From Pseudobdellovibrionaceae bacterium (lineage in GTDB: Bacteria; Bdellovibrionota; Bdellovibrionia; Bdellovibrionales; Bdellovibrionaceae): DNA of 64,000 bases. This document shows positions 24,924 through 33,330 of this stretch, one piece after another. Every line of letters begins with the position of its first letter. Positions within the stretch are counted from its first letter, which is position 1. The stretch spans positions 1-64,000 of the forward strand of contig JAHBUW010000002.1 of the NCBI GenBank assembly GCA_019637875.1, read 5' to 3'. Both the position numbers and the translations under genes were made by a program. The notes under the pieces are model-generated. The model searched no databases, was not told where the DNA came from, and saw only the letters and a list, made by a program, of their open reading frames with translations.

Positions 24924-26270
24924 ATGCGAACGCTCTGTCTTGATATATCCCCGGTCGAACAAGCCTGCGCGGCGGAAGCCTTTTTGGTCCTCTCGCCTCG
25001 TGTTCAGTTTCGTCTTCCTCATTTTATTTTTGTTGATCTTGAGTCAACCGCTGGGCTCCTGGGTGGAGAAGATCGGGCTCTGAACCGCGCGCTGGAAATC
25101 GCCCTTGCTTTGGGAGCGAGGGCCCCGCGAGCGGCGATCGCTGATCACCCCGCCCTCGCGCAAGTGCTCGCGGTGGGTGGACGGGATTCCATTTCCCCTC
25201 CCGGCGAAGACGCCGCAACGCTCAAGCGTCTGCCCCTCCCCGTCTTGACCGAGTACGAAGGCCTGAAACCCTGGCCCCAGCGCCGCCGCATCGAACACAT
25301 CGTCGAGTTCTTCGAGTCCCTGGGACTGCGGCAGATCGACGGGATCTGGGACCTGACTTTATCGTCGTTCCGCGAACGCTGGGGCGAAACCGGCGTCCTC
25401 TTGTGGAAGCGCCTGCACGGACAGGACGGCCAGGTGCTGTCGCCGCTCCTGCCGACGGAAGGTTTTCAAGCCTACGCCTATTTCGACGATTCCGTGGGAC
25501 TGCTGCACTTGCTGCGCACACGCTTAGATGAGCTGCTGAGTTTTCTTTTTCTGCGCCTGGAAGGCCAGGGGCGTTTCGCGCGCCGGCTGGAGCTGATCCT
25601 GCACTGCGAGTATTCGAACGCGCGGCACTCGATCGTTATCGAGCCCGTCTCGCCGAATCGCGATCTGAAACTGTTCCAAGATCTGCTCTTCGCGAAGGTT
25701 GAAGGGGTCGACCTGCTGAACCCCATCCGGGAATGCGAACTTCTGCTCGAGGACGTTCCCGAAAAAGTCGAACAGATGGATTTCTTCGAACCGCGCGACA
25801 CCAGCGAAGACCGCTGGCAAAGACTCATCAGCTTCGCGCAGCAGTCGCAGATCGAAGTCGGTTTTCTGGAGCTCGTCCCGCAGCATTTCCCCGAGAACAG
25901 CTACCACCTGAAGCCCGATTGGCCGCGCGTGCTCGAAGCCCGCGATCACATCGAACGCGACGAAGCCGCGATCCAGGTGAAATCCGTTTACGCCAAGGCG
26001 CTGCTGAATACCCCGCGCCCGACCCTTCTGCTCGATTCGCCGAAAGAACTGACGAAGGGCGAACTGCGCCGCTTTCGTAAGCTGAGCTTTTTCCCGACCG
26101 AACGCCTCGAAGCCTCGTGGTGGTCGCGGCTGCGCGACGCCCTGAAGAGCGAGGGGCAAAAGGCCGCCGATCGCGATTACTATTTCGCGGTCTCCGACGC
26201 GGGCGAGCTCGTGTGGATTTACCAAGATCACCAATCGAAGAGCTACTTCCTGCATGGCTACTTCGACTGA
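24924..26270 (+). CDS. imuB: ImuB-like Y-family polymerase homologue (probably catalytically inactive)
   Basis: 448 residues, shorter than typical ImuB (about 500). The N-terminal part keeps the ImuB landmark FVDLESTAGLLGGEDRAL and the following AAIADHPALAQVLA, but the first part of the palm is abbreviated and the full set of polymerase acidic residues is not seen. Helix-hairpin-helix and little-finger regions follow. Residues 284-288 read QMDFF, a good sliding-clamp-binding motif, inside EKVEQMDFFEP. ImuB in other bacteria bridges ImuA, DnaE2 and the clamp, and this motif fits that role. It overlaps dnaE2 by 17 nt, so the two are translationally linked. Confidence 0.88.
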   Translation: MRTLCLDISPVEQACAAEAFLVLSPRVQFRLPHFIFVDLESTAGLLGGEDRALNRALEIALALGARAPRAAIADHPALAQVLAVGGRDSISPPGEDAATLKRLPLPVLTEYEGLKPWPQRRRIEHIVEFFESLGLRQIDGIWDLTLSSFRERWGETGVLLWKRLHGQDGQVLSPLLPTEGFQAYAYFDDSVGLLHLLRTRLDELLSFLFLRLEGQGRFARRLELILHCEYSNARHSIVIEPVSPNRDLKLFQDLLFAKVEGVDLLNPIRECELLLEDVPEKVEQMDFFEPRDTSEDRWQRLISFAQQSQIEVGFLELVPQHFPENSYHLKPDWPRVLEARDHIERDEAAIQVKSVYAKALLNTPRPTLLLDSPKELTKGELRRFRKLSFFPTERLEASWWSRLRDALKSEGQKAADRDYYFAVSDAGELVWIYQDHQSKSYFLHGYFD

Positions 26271-29200
26271 CGGGGCCGTGGCCCCTTTGAGTCCGACCGC
26301 CTCCGGCGCGATCGCCCACCGTGAAGGAACACTTGCGCCGGTCGCGCGGCCCGTGCGCTTCATCGAGCTCATGGCCCGTTCGAACTTCTCGTTCCTGCAG
26401 GGCGCCTCGCATCCCAATGAAATGGTCGAGCAGGCGATCCGCGAGGATTACGAAGGGATCGCGCTGTGCGACCTGAACGGCCTTTACGGCGTCGTGCGCG
26501 GCCACCATACCGCGTCCGAGCCGTCGCTGTTCGTCGCCTCGGTTTCGCCGAAAGAAAGCTTCCGGTATTTGGTCGCTTCGGAGCTCACGCTCGTGGACGG
26601 CACCTCGATCGCGTTCATGCCGATGACGTTCGAAGGCTACTCGAATCTGTGCCTGCTTTTGACGATCGGCAAACGCAATGTCGCGAAGTACTTCTCCGAA
26701 ATCACCCTCGAGCAGGTCGAAGCCCACGCGGCGGGACTGCTCGCCTTTCCGCTGCCCCCCTTCAACGTCGAACGCTTCGAGCATTTGCGCCGCATCTTCG
26801 GGGATCGTCTTTATTTGCCGGTGTGGCGGGATCTGACCTGGGAGTCGCTCGAGTTCGGCCGGCAGGCGTTCGAGCTCGAGCGCACGCACGAGGCGCAACT
26901 TTTCGTGACCCAACGCCCGTTCATGCATACGCCCGAACGCAAACGCCTTTTCGACGTCCTGACCTGCATCCATCACCACACGACGATCGGAGAGGCCGAG
27001 CAGACGCTCATCCAGAACTCCGAGCGTTATCTGCGCCCCCTCGCCGACCTCGCCGTCCTTTGGCGGGATCGTCCGGACCTGCTCGAAGAAAGCGTCGAGA
27101 TCGCCAAACGCGTCGACTTCAAACTCACGGACATCAAATACCAGTACCCGCACTCGAAAATCCCCGCCGGGATGACCGCGACGACCTATATGCGCCACCT
27201 GGTCGAAGAGGGCGCCCGGCGCCGCTTTCCGAAAGGAGTCACGCCCGAAGTGCGGCATCAGATCGATCACGAACTCGAGATCATTCGCGACCTCGCTTAC
27301 GAGGACTACTTCCTGACCGTGTACGAGATCTGCGAGTTCGCGCGCGAGAAAGGCATTTTATACCAGGGCCGCGGCAGCGCCGCGAACTCGGTCGCCTGCT
27401 TCTGCCTGGGTTTGACCGCCGTGCATCCCGAAAAGGTGGGACTGCTTTTCGAGCGCTTCATCTCGCGCGAGCGCCAGGAGCCCCCCGACATCGACATCGA
27501 CTTCGAGCACGAACGCCGCGAAGAGGTGATCCAGCACATTTACCGCACTTACGGCTCCGAACACGCGGCGATGGTCTGCACCGTCATCCGGTTCAAATCC
27601 CGCCTCGCGATCCGCGAGGTCGCGAAGGTCCTCGGCATTCCGCTCTCCACCGTCAACGCCATGGTGAAGTTCATGGGCCGGGACGGCATGCGCCGCCTGG
27701 TCGCGGACGAAAGCCTCCACGAGAAATTCAAAATCGAGAAATGGCGCTGGCTCGCGATGCTGCAGCTAACCCAAGAGATCAAAGGTTTCCCCCGCCACCT
27801 CGGCATCCACACGGGCGGCTTCTTGATCACGCAAGAGCCGATCACGCGCATCGTGCCCGTCGAGAAAGCGACGATGGACGGTCGTTACGTCATCCAGTGG
27901 AACAAGGACGACATCAACGACATGAAGCTCATGAAAATCGACGTTCTGGGGCTCGGTATGCTCTCGGCGCTGCGCCGTTGTCTGGAGCTTTTGCGGACGC
28001 ACAAAAATTTCCGCGGCGATCTTGCCGAGCTGCCGTCCGAAGATCCCGCGACCTACGACATGATCTGCAAGGCCGACACCGTGGGCGTCTTCCAGATTGA
28101 GTCGCGGGCGCAGATGCAGACGCTCCCACGGCTGCAACCCCGCAATTTCTACGACCTCGTGATCGAGATCGCGCTCGTGCGGCCCGGCCCGCTTCAGGGC
28201 GGCATGGTGCACCCCTACCTGCGGCGCCGCAAAGGCCTCGAAAAACCGACCTACGCCGTGAAAGAGCTCGAACCCGTGCTCCGGCGCACTCTCGGCGTCC
28301 CGATCTTCCAGGAGCAGGTCATGCAGATCGCGGTCGCCGCCGCGGGCTTCACCCCGGGCGAGTCGGACGAACTGCGCCGGATCATGTCGCGGGCCTGGCG
28401 CCAGGAAGGAACGATGGAGGGCGTGCGCGGCCGTCTGTTCCGCGGTATGGCCGAAAAAAACATTCCGCAGTCCATGGCCGAGCAAATCTACCAAACCATC
28501 GAAGGCTTCGCGAACTACGGCTTTCCCGAAAGCCACTCGGCGAGCTTCGCGCTGCTCGCCTACGCGAGCTGCTACATCAAGTGCCACCATCCGGACGTCT
28601 TCACCTGCGCGCTTCTGAACTCGCAGCCGATGGGCTTTTATCCGCCGCGCGTTTTGATCCGCGAAGCGCAAAAAAGCGGCGTGAAGTTCCTGCCCCTCGA
28701 CATCCAAACGTCGGACGTCGAGTACCGACTGCTGTCGCGACCGCGAGAGGCCGAGGGCTACCGCGCGCCCGAACGCCCCCCGCGCCTTGATCACCTCGAC
28801 GACATCCGGGTGGGCTTCATCGGCCTGTCCGCTTTTCCCCGCGAGTGGATGGAAAAGATCGTGAGTGAGCGGCACGCACGCGGACACTACCTGTCGCTCG
28901 AAGATTTCGTGCGCCGGCTGGAAATGCCGCGCCCCCTACTGGCGAAACTCGCGCGGGCGGGCGCCTTCCAATGCTGGGGGCTCGAACCCCGCCGTCTTTT
29001 GTGGCAGATCGAAAGCCTGTCGCTGGATCCGCAGAGTTTTCTGTGGGGCCAGGCGAAGGAAAATCCCGACGACCGCGAAACCGAATTGCCCTTCGAGTCC
29101 AATTGGGACCGCATGGCGCGCGAATACGAAAGCTCGGGCTATTCGCTGGACACGCATCCGCTCGGCATCTTGCGCGCCGGAATCAATGCCCGCAGCGAAC

Positions 29201-29553
29201 AGCTGCGCGCCCGTCGGCTCATCCCGTTTTCGGATTCACGCGACCTCGAGCGTGACCGCAGCGGTTTGAAGGTGCGGGTCGCCGGCATGATCGGCGTGAC
29301 CCAGCGCCCGCCCACCGCGAAGGGGATGTGCTTCATCACGCTCGAAGACGAATTCGGCTTCATGAATATCGTGATCCCGCCCGACGTCTACCAAAGGGAC
29401 CGGCACACGGTCTACTCGAACGGTTTTCTGGAGGTCCAAGGCCGACTCGAAAAAACCGGCGACGGCCTCGTCAACCTGCGCGCCGAGCGGGTGTTCCTGT
29501 TGCGGATCGAGACCACAACCCCCGAGCTCGATCACAGCTCACGACATTGGTAA
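26254..29553 (+). CDS. dnaE2: Error-prone DNA polymerase DnaE2
   Basis: 1099 residues, usual for DnaE2. The order is: a PHP domain (residues about 35-250; FIELMARSNFSFLQGASHP), then a PolC-type catalytic core with PPDIDIDF (D412 and D414) and the third acid D563 in MKIDVLGLGM, then fingers and an HhH region (DDIRVGFIGLSAFP), and an OB-fold near the end (KVRVAGMIGVTQRPPTAKGMCFITLEDEFG). It lacks the C-terminal clamp-binding tail of replicative DnaE1, so it should depend on ImuB for the clamp. It carries out mutagenic translesion synthesis after DNA damage. It is the last gene of the cassette and is followed by a large hairpin element 26 nt after the stop. Confidence 0.96.
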   Translation: MATSTDGAVAPLSPTASGAIAHREGTLAPVARPVRFIELMARSNFSFLQGASHPNEMVEQAIREDYEGIALCDLNGLYGVVRGHHTASEPSLFVASVSPKESFRYLVASELTLVDGTSIAFMPMTFEGYSNLCLLLTIGKRNVAKYFSEITLEQVEAHAAGLLAFPLPPFNVERFEHLRRIFGDRLYLPVWRDLTWESLEFGRQAFELERTHEAQLFVTQRPFMHTPERKRLFDVLTCIHHHTTIGEAEQTLIQNSERYLRPLADLAVLWRDRPDLLEESVEIAKRVDFKLTDIKYQYPHSKIPAGMTATTYMRHLVEEGARRRFPKGVTPEVRHQIDHELEIIRDLAYEDYFLTVYEICEFAREKGILYQGRGSAANSVACFCLGLTAVHPEKVGLLFERFISRERQEPPDIDIDFEHERREEVIQHIYRTYGSEHAAMVCTVIRFKSRLAIREVAKVLGIPLSTVNAMVKFMGRDGMRRLVADESLHEKFKIEKWRWLAMLQLTQEIKGFPRHLGIHTGGFLITQEPITRIVPVEKATMDGRYVIQWNKDDINDMKLMKIDVLGLGMLSALRRCLELLRTHKNFRGDLAELPSEDPATYDMICKADTVGVFQIESRAQMQTLPRLQPRNFYDLVIEIALVRPGPLQGGMVHPYLRRRKGLEKPTYAVKELEPVLRRTLGVPIFQEQVMQIAVAAAGFTPGESDELRRIMSRAWRQEGTMEGVRGRLFRGMAEKNIPQSMAEQIYQTIEGFANYGFPESHSASFALLAYASCYIKCHHPDVFTCALLNSQPMGFYPPRVLIREAQKSGVKFLPLDIQTSDVEYRLLSRPREAEGYRAPERPPRLDHLDDIRVGFIGLSAFPREWMEKIVSERHARGHYLSLEDFVRRLEMPRPLLAKLARAGAFQCWGLEPRRLLWQIESLSLDPQSFLWGQAKENPDDRETELPFESNWDRMAREYESSGYSLDTHPLGILRAGINARSEQLRARRLIPFSDSRDLERDRSGLKVRVAGMIGVTQRPPTAKGMCFITLEDEFGFMNIVIPPDVYQRDRHTVYSNGFLEVQGRLEKTGDGLVNLRAERVFLLRIETTTPELDHSSRHW

Positions 29554-29579
29554 GGCATGGTGGTGAGCATTGAAAAAGT

Positions 29580-29770
29580 CACCCTTTCCGTGTTGCAAAA
29601 ATCTATTTCCGGAGAATGAAGAAGCCCTCTCTTTTCGGTTGGGTGGGACCTCCGCAGCGCCCGGACGGCGTAAGACTCTGCGGTGAGGCCAGGAGGGCCG
29701 TGTCCCAGCCAAGCGAAAAGAGAGGGCTTGTTCATTCACGCCGAGATCGAGTTGCAACACGGAAAGGGTG
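29580..29770 (+). repeat. Long hairpin element with conserved core, copy 2
   Basis: Outer arms 29580-29598 and 29752-29770 pair perfectly over 19 nt. Internal loops of 15 and 14 nt follow. Inner arms 29614-29649 and 29702-29737 pair over 36 nt with three mismatches. The core 29649-29701, read on the minus strand, matches the core at 14345-14397 at 45 of 53 positions. Shared pieces include ACGGCCCTCC, CCGCAG, TACGCC and GGCGCTGCGGAGG. The stems share no sequence with copy 1. It lies 26 nt after dnaE2 and fills more than half of the 359-nt gap to the next gene; in the remaining 140 nt I see nothing definite. Confidence 0.87.
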
Positions 29771-29912
29771 CAGCTCTGAGCTGTCGAACCCACCGACACC
29801 CCTGAAAAGAAATCCCGGCCTCCCCGCCCGGCCCCGCGCCGTTTCGTTCCCGCAGCCGTAAAAGCCGGTCCCGTCCTTGCTTTGTTCCGGCGCAGCTATG
29901 GGGAGTACAACA

Positions 29913-30389
29913 ATGAAAGCATCGCTTTTCGCGGTCGGATTGCTGTTGGCGTCAGGGGTGGCGCACGGACAAGCACTGACCAAAGAGGAATATGAGGCTT
30001 TCCACCTGAAACGCGTCGCCGCGGTGAACTGCGCGACGCAATCGGGTGGACGCATCATCTTGAAATCGTCCGATCAGGGACGCCGCTACAACCTGCTCTT
30101 CGCCCGCAAGGCGCACGAGCAGCCGCGGATGATCGTGCGGGGCGCGCGTTGCGAGGACTTCGGTCCCCGCAACTGGGGCCTGCACTGCATGAATGACGAG
30201 AAGAAGACGCTCTTCCACTTGTCGGTCACCGGTTACTATCTGCAAAAGCCCGACGGTCGTAGCTACGACCACAACATGGCTTTCAGTATCAACCGGAGTC
30301 AGATTCCGAAAAAGGACGGGATGGACAAAAAACATATCTCGTACTTGGAAGTCGCCTACAGCTCGAAATGTTTGGTTCAACGTTACTAG
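29913..30389 (+). CDS. Small secreted protein of unknown function
   Basis: 158 residues from the ATG at 29913; a longer frame exists, but the signal peptide begins here (MKASLFAVGLLLASGVAHGQA). The mature part is about 138 residues with four Cys (VNCATQS, ARCEDFG, LHCMND, SKCLVQ) that could make two disulfides. The chain is rich in aromatic and basic residues (RRYNLLFARKAHEQPR). No family is recognised. A canonical terminator follows at 30429. Confidence 0.8.
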   Translation: MKASLFAVGLLLASGVAHGQALTKEEYEAFHLKRVAAVNCATQSGGRIILKSSDQGRRYNLLFARKAHEQPRMIVRGARCEDFGPRNWGLHCMNDEKKTLFHLSVTGYYLQKPDGRSYDHNMAFSINRSQIPKKDGMDKKHISYLEVAYSSKCLVQRY

Positions 30390-30428
30390 GACGGAAGTCC
30401 TTCCGACATCGAGCGAAAGCCGAATGAG

Positions 30429-30453
30429 AAAAGCGCCGCGAGGCGCTTTTTTT
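30429..30453. terminator. Bidirectional intrinsic terminator
   Basis: AAAAGCGCC and GGCGCTTTT form a 9-bp stem around GCGA, continuing into a run of seven T. It ends the secreted protein gene and lies 4 nt before the stop of the convergent deacetylase gene, which it probably also serves. Confidence 0.9.
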
Positions 30454-30456
30454 ATT

Positions 30457-31734
30457 TTACGGAGTCGGCAGGAGCGCCGTCGGAATCGAGATCTCTTCCC
30501 CCGTCAGCAGCACGTTCTGCGTGCGGGACATCGGATCCTGAGCGCGCAGGACCACGATCGAGTAACCGCCCTTCGCCAACCGGTGCAGCAGCTCCGGTAA
30601 GATCTCGGCGGTCCGGCGATGAATATCGTGCAGCAAAATGATCCCGCGCTGATCTTTATCGAGCTGAGCCATCATCCGGTCCAGCACCGCTTCGTTCGAA
30701 TGCGAGAAGCGCCAGTCTTCGGAATCCACGTTCCAGAAAAACTCGCCCATACCGTGCGCTTTCAGGAAAGCGCCCAGGCCTTTCGTCTTCGCCCCGAAGG
30801 GGAACCGCACGAAAGGCTCCACTTGGCCGACGAGATCGAAAAGCAATTGGTGGGTCTTCTGCAGTTCGAACAAGGCTTCGCGCTCGCTGACCCAATTCTT
30901 GCGGCAGTCTTCGCCTTTACACTCTTCCAGCGGTCCCATGTAGGGATGCGAATAGCTATGGTTCGCGATCACGTGACCTTCGCGCGCGAGTTCTTGCGTA
31001 ACCCACGGATTGCGTTTCGCCGCTTGTCCCAAGGTGAAGAAGATTCCTTTGGTCTGCGCCGACTTCAAAGTCGCCGCGATCAGCGAGGTCATCAGCGGGT
31101 GCGGACCGTCGTCGAAGGTCAGGATCACCTGCTTCGGCTGGACGTCGCCACGAATCGCGACGTAGCCCTTCGAAACGTCACGCAGCTGCTCTTCGGTCTT
31201 CAGCGCGGGCATTTTTCCGCCATCGACTTCGGCGTAAACGTTCTTCATGATTTCAGTCATGCTGTCGGGATTCTGCAGATCCAACGCAAGGACGTCGTTG
31301 ATCCGCCCGTAATTCAGGACGGCGAAACCCTGCGCCTTCATGCGCGCGCGGTTCGCGGCGTGGATACGCTCCAAACGACGCAAAAGCTGATCGCGACATT
31401 GGCCGATCACGGTCTTATTCGAGGCCGAACGGATTTCGTTTTCAAATAAGAAGAGCTTCGCGTCCTCTTCGTACTTTTTCAGGGTCGCGCAAACTTCGTT
31501 CGGCGTGATCTGATCATCGGGATTCGTGGTCATCTGTCCGCGCAGGTCGGCGAAGATTTTCGTCGGGTTCGCGGGCGAATTGATCCACTCCGCTTCGTTG
31601 AGCGCTTGAGCGTTCGCCTCGGGCGTGAGCTCAATTCGCTCTTTGAAGCTGGGCGCGGGCGAGCAGGCCGCGACCGTCATCAGGAAGGCGGGGGCCAATA
31701 CGGCGGCGGTAATCCAGGTCGACAAACGTCTCAT
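30457..31734 (-). CDS. Polysaccharide deacetylase lipoprotein (CE4/NodB family)
   Basis: 425 residues from the ATG at 31732-31734 (a TTG six codons upstream is possible). The signal ends in a lipobox, MTVAAC, with Cys 24. A helical region of about 170 residues precedes the C-terminal NodB domain. Catalytic motifs are present: TFDDGPH (acid pair), HSYSHP (metal-binding His pair), RFPFGAKTKG and the final LLHDIHRRT. It should remove acetyl groups from N-acetyl sugars of peptidoglycan or another polysaccharide while anchored in the envelope. The N-terminal helical region is not part of the standard domain and may bind a partner. A leader hairpin with a T-run lies 62 nt upstream of the start. Confidence 0.92.
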   Translation of the reverse strand: MRRLSTWITAAVLAPAFLMTVAACSPAPSFKERIELTPEANAQALNEAEWINSPANPTKIFADLRGQMTTNPDDQITPNEVCATLKKYEEDAKLFLFENEIRSASNKTVIGQCRDQLLRRLERIHAANRARMKAQGFAVLNYGRINDVLALDLQNPDSMTEIMKNVYAEVDGGKMPALKTEEQLRDVSKGYVAIRGDVQPKQVILTFDDGPHPLMTSLIAATLKSAQTKGIFFTLGQAAKRNPWVTQELAREGHVIANHSYSHPYMGPLEECKGEDCRKNWVSEREALFELQKTHQLLFDLVGQVEPFVRFPFGAKTKGLGAFLKAHGMGEFFWNVDSEDWRFSHSNEAVLDRMMAQLDKDQRGIILLHDIHRRTAEILPELLHRLAKGGYSIVVLRAQDPMSRTQNVLLTGEEISIPTALLPTP

Positions 31735-31795
31735 TCCCGATGGGAAATCCAAACTCCGTGCCTCGGTCCCCTCCCGTCCAAAGGGCTCCGGGAAG

Positions 31796-31822
31796 AAAAA
31801 ACCTGTCTAAGAACGAGACAGG
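31796..31822 (-). terminator. Terminator-like hairpin in the leader of the deacetylase gene
   Basis: Read on the minus strand, CCTGTCTCGTTCTTAGACAGG folds into a 7-bp stem with a 7-nt loop and is followed by six T (the A-run 31796-31801 on the plus strand). This has the form of an intrinsic terminator, but it lies 62 nt upstream of the deacetylase start, with no minus-strand gene further upstream before 32689. It may be a leader attenuator, or the end of an unseen small RNA. It contains CTGTCTAAGA on the plus strand. Confidence 0.5.
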
Positions 31823-32010
31823 GGACGTTTTTGAGGTATGGGAACGAATAAGGAAGAGTTCGCCCCGTCTCAGCTTGAGAAGACCCGCCAAGTCTGATCA
31901 GTCAGTTTTCCCCCTAGGCCTAGAGATACTGAATGTGTCGCAAGTCGTATGAATGCCAGCCCGGGAACGATGGACCGGAACCCCGAACTGGCTCAAGGGA
32001 GGATGCTCAC

Positions 32011-32673
32011 ATGAAACTCAAAATTTTCCAGATCGTGCTTCTGGTTCTGACGCTGATCGCGGGCAACGCCCACGCGAAACGCAACAACAAACTGCCGAAA
32101 CAACTGGGACAAGAGCGCGTCGACGCCCGTCAAGCCCGCCAGGCGAAACGTATCGACAACGGTTTGAGCGCGGGACGCCTGACGCAAAAAGAGTACGACC
32201 GCCTGAAGAAAACCCAAGAGCGCATCGCCAAGAAAGAACAAGCGTTCCTGGAAGACGGCAAACTCTCGAAAAAAGAAGCCAAAAAGCTCGAGAAAATGCA
32301 GAAGCGCGCTTCGAAGAAAATCTACGCGCAAAAGCACGATAAACAACGCAATCGCATGAAGCGCCAAGCGGACCGCATCGCCGAAGGCGTCAAGAACGGC
32401 GAGCTGACCGAAGCGGAACAAAAGCAACTCGAAGCCTCGCGTAAAGCCATCCAAGAGTTCCGCAAAGAAGCGAAGGCCGACGGCAAACTGACCGCTTTCG
32501 AACGCAAGACCCTGCGCTCGATGAAAGACAACGCCTCGTCGGAAATCTACAAGCTGAAGCACAACAACCGCGCCCCCGCATCGCTGCAAGAAGACACGCA
32601 AGTAGCGTCGGTCGACACCCAGAACACGGGAACGCCCGTGCAGTCGACGCCCGAAATCGGCGGCGTGCAGTAA
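32011..32673 (+). CDS. Secreted protein with two 68-residue helical repeats
   Basis: 220 residues from the ATG at 32011 (GGGAGGA ribosome site). The signal peptide is MKLKIFQIVLLVLTLIAGNAHA. Two tandem repeats follow, at about residues 44-111 and 119-186. Both share the pattern Q-A-x-R-I-x2-G-x3-G-x-L-T, then D-G-K-L, then A-S-x2-I-Y and K-H. They are strongly charged (Lys/Glu/Arg) and almost wholly helical, so probably antiparallel helices. A Thr/Ser/Pro tail ends the protein. It is exported; a binding or structural role is likely, but no family is recognised. Confidence 0.85.
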   Translation: MKLKIFQIVLLVLTLIAGNAHAKRNNKLPKQLGQERVDARQARQAKRIDNGLSAGRLTQKEYDRLKKTQERIAKKEQAFLEDGKLSKKEAKKLEKMQKRASKKIYAQKHDKQRNRMKRQADRIAEGVKNGELTEAEQKQLEASRKAIQEFRKEAKADGKLTAFERKTLRSMKDNASSEIYKLKHNNRAPASLQEDTQVASVDTQNTGTPVQSTPEIGGVQ

Positions 32674-32682
32674 TTTCGATGG

Positions 32683-32702
32683 ACCGGGTCAGTCGGCCCG
32701 GT
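32683..32702. terminator. Hairpin between convergent genes
   Basis: ACCGGG and CCCGGT pair around TCAGTCGG. The structure straddles the stop codon of the minus-strand gene at 32689 and begins 9 nt after the stop of the plus-strand repeat protein. There is no T-run, so it is a weak candidate. Confidence 0.35.
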
Positions 32703-33330
32703 TCTCTACGAATAGAAAATGATCCCGGTCATTGTACTTGCGCATGAAATAGTAGCGCGCCGACGCATCCTTCAGCTTGCGGGCCACTTCACGGACACCG
32801 ATGGGGCCCAAGCATTCCAAGTCCAGGCGCGCTTCGCGATCGCAAGTCTCCGAGACCGGCTCACCACGGTGAAAACCAATCCAGCTGACGCTCATGTAGG
32901 GCCGGCCCAGCGTCACGATCTTCTCGGCAATGAAAGGGTTCGGTCGCATCTCGTTGGCCCCGTCACGGGGAAGCAAAAGCCAACAAGGGGCCGCGCACGC
33001 CGCGAGCTCTTCGCGGGACCGCGCGCCCGCGCTTTCCAGAATCGTCACGGGTTTCCCCAACAACTTCTCGCCCTCCACGCGCATGGCCGACAGTAAGGCG
33101 CGCGTTTCGTCGGACTGGGGCTCCAAACCCAAGAGCACATAGTGCGAGCTTGAGAAATCCGGATACAAACGCAGGACCACATCGTGTCCCGCGTTCGCTA
33201 AATCCGGCGCAAGCACGCTGGGCTTGATGATGGGCGCGCTCCGCAAAACGACGCCGGACACGACCAGATAGATCATGCAGCCCGTGATGATGACGAGCGC
33301 GAGCCCCAGCAGCCAACCGATTTTCTTCAT
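32689..33330 (-). CDS. Single-pass membrane protein of unknown function
   Basis: 213 residues. One N-terminal membrane segment (WLLGLALVIITGCMIYLVVSGVVL) precedes a soluble domain of about 180 residues, which should face the periplasm. Cysteines are paired (AACAAPCWLL, TCDREARLDLECLG). No family is recognised. The start codon overlaps the stop of the PlsC-like gene in an ATGA, so it is the last gene of the minus-strand operon that starts at 39008. Confidence 0.8.
   Translation of the reverse strand: MKKIGWLLGLALVIITGCMIYLVVSGVVLRSAPIIKPSVLAPDLANAGHDVVLRLYPDFSSSHYVLLGLEPQSDETRALLSAMRVEGEKLLGKPVTILESAGARSREELAACAAPCWLLLPRDGANEMRPNPFIAEKIVTLGRPYMSVSWIGFHRGEPVSETCDREARLDLECLGPIGVREVARKLKDASARYYFMRKYNDRDHFLFVENRAD

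Noticed and set aside
24907-25083. Short frame beginning ATGAACAAGGTG before imuB
   Set aside because: It is out of frame with imuB, ends soon, and shows no domain; the imuB start at 24924 has its own ribosome site.
26466-28100. 544-residue plus-strand frame inside dnaE2
   Set aside because: Arg/Pro-rich out-of-frame shadow; dnaE2 is intact in the other frame.
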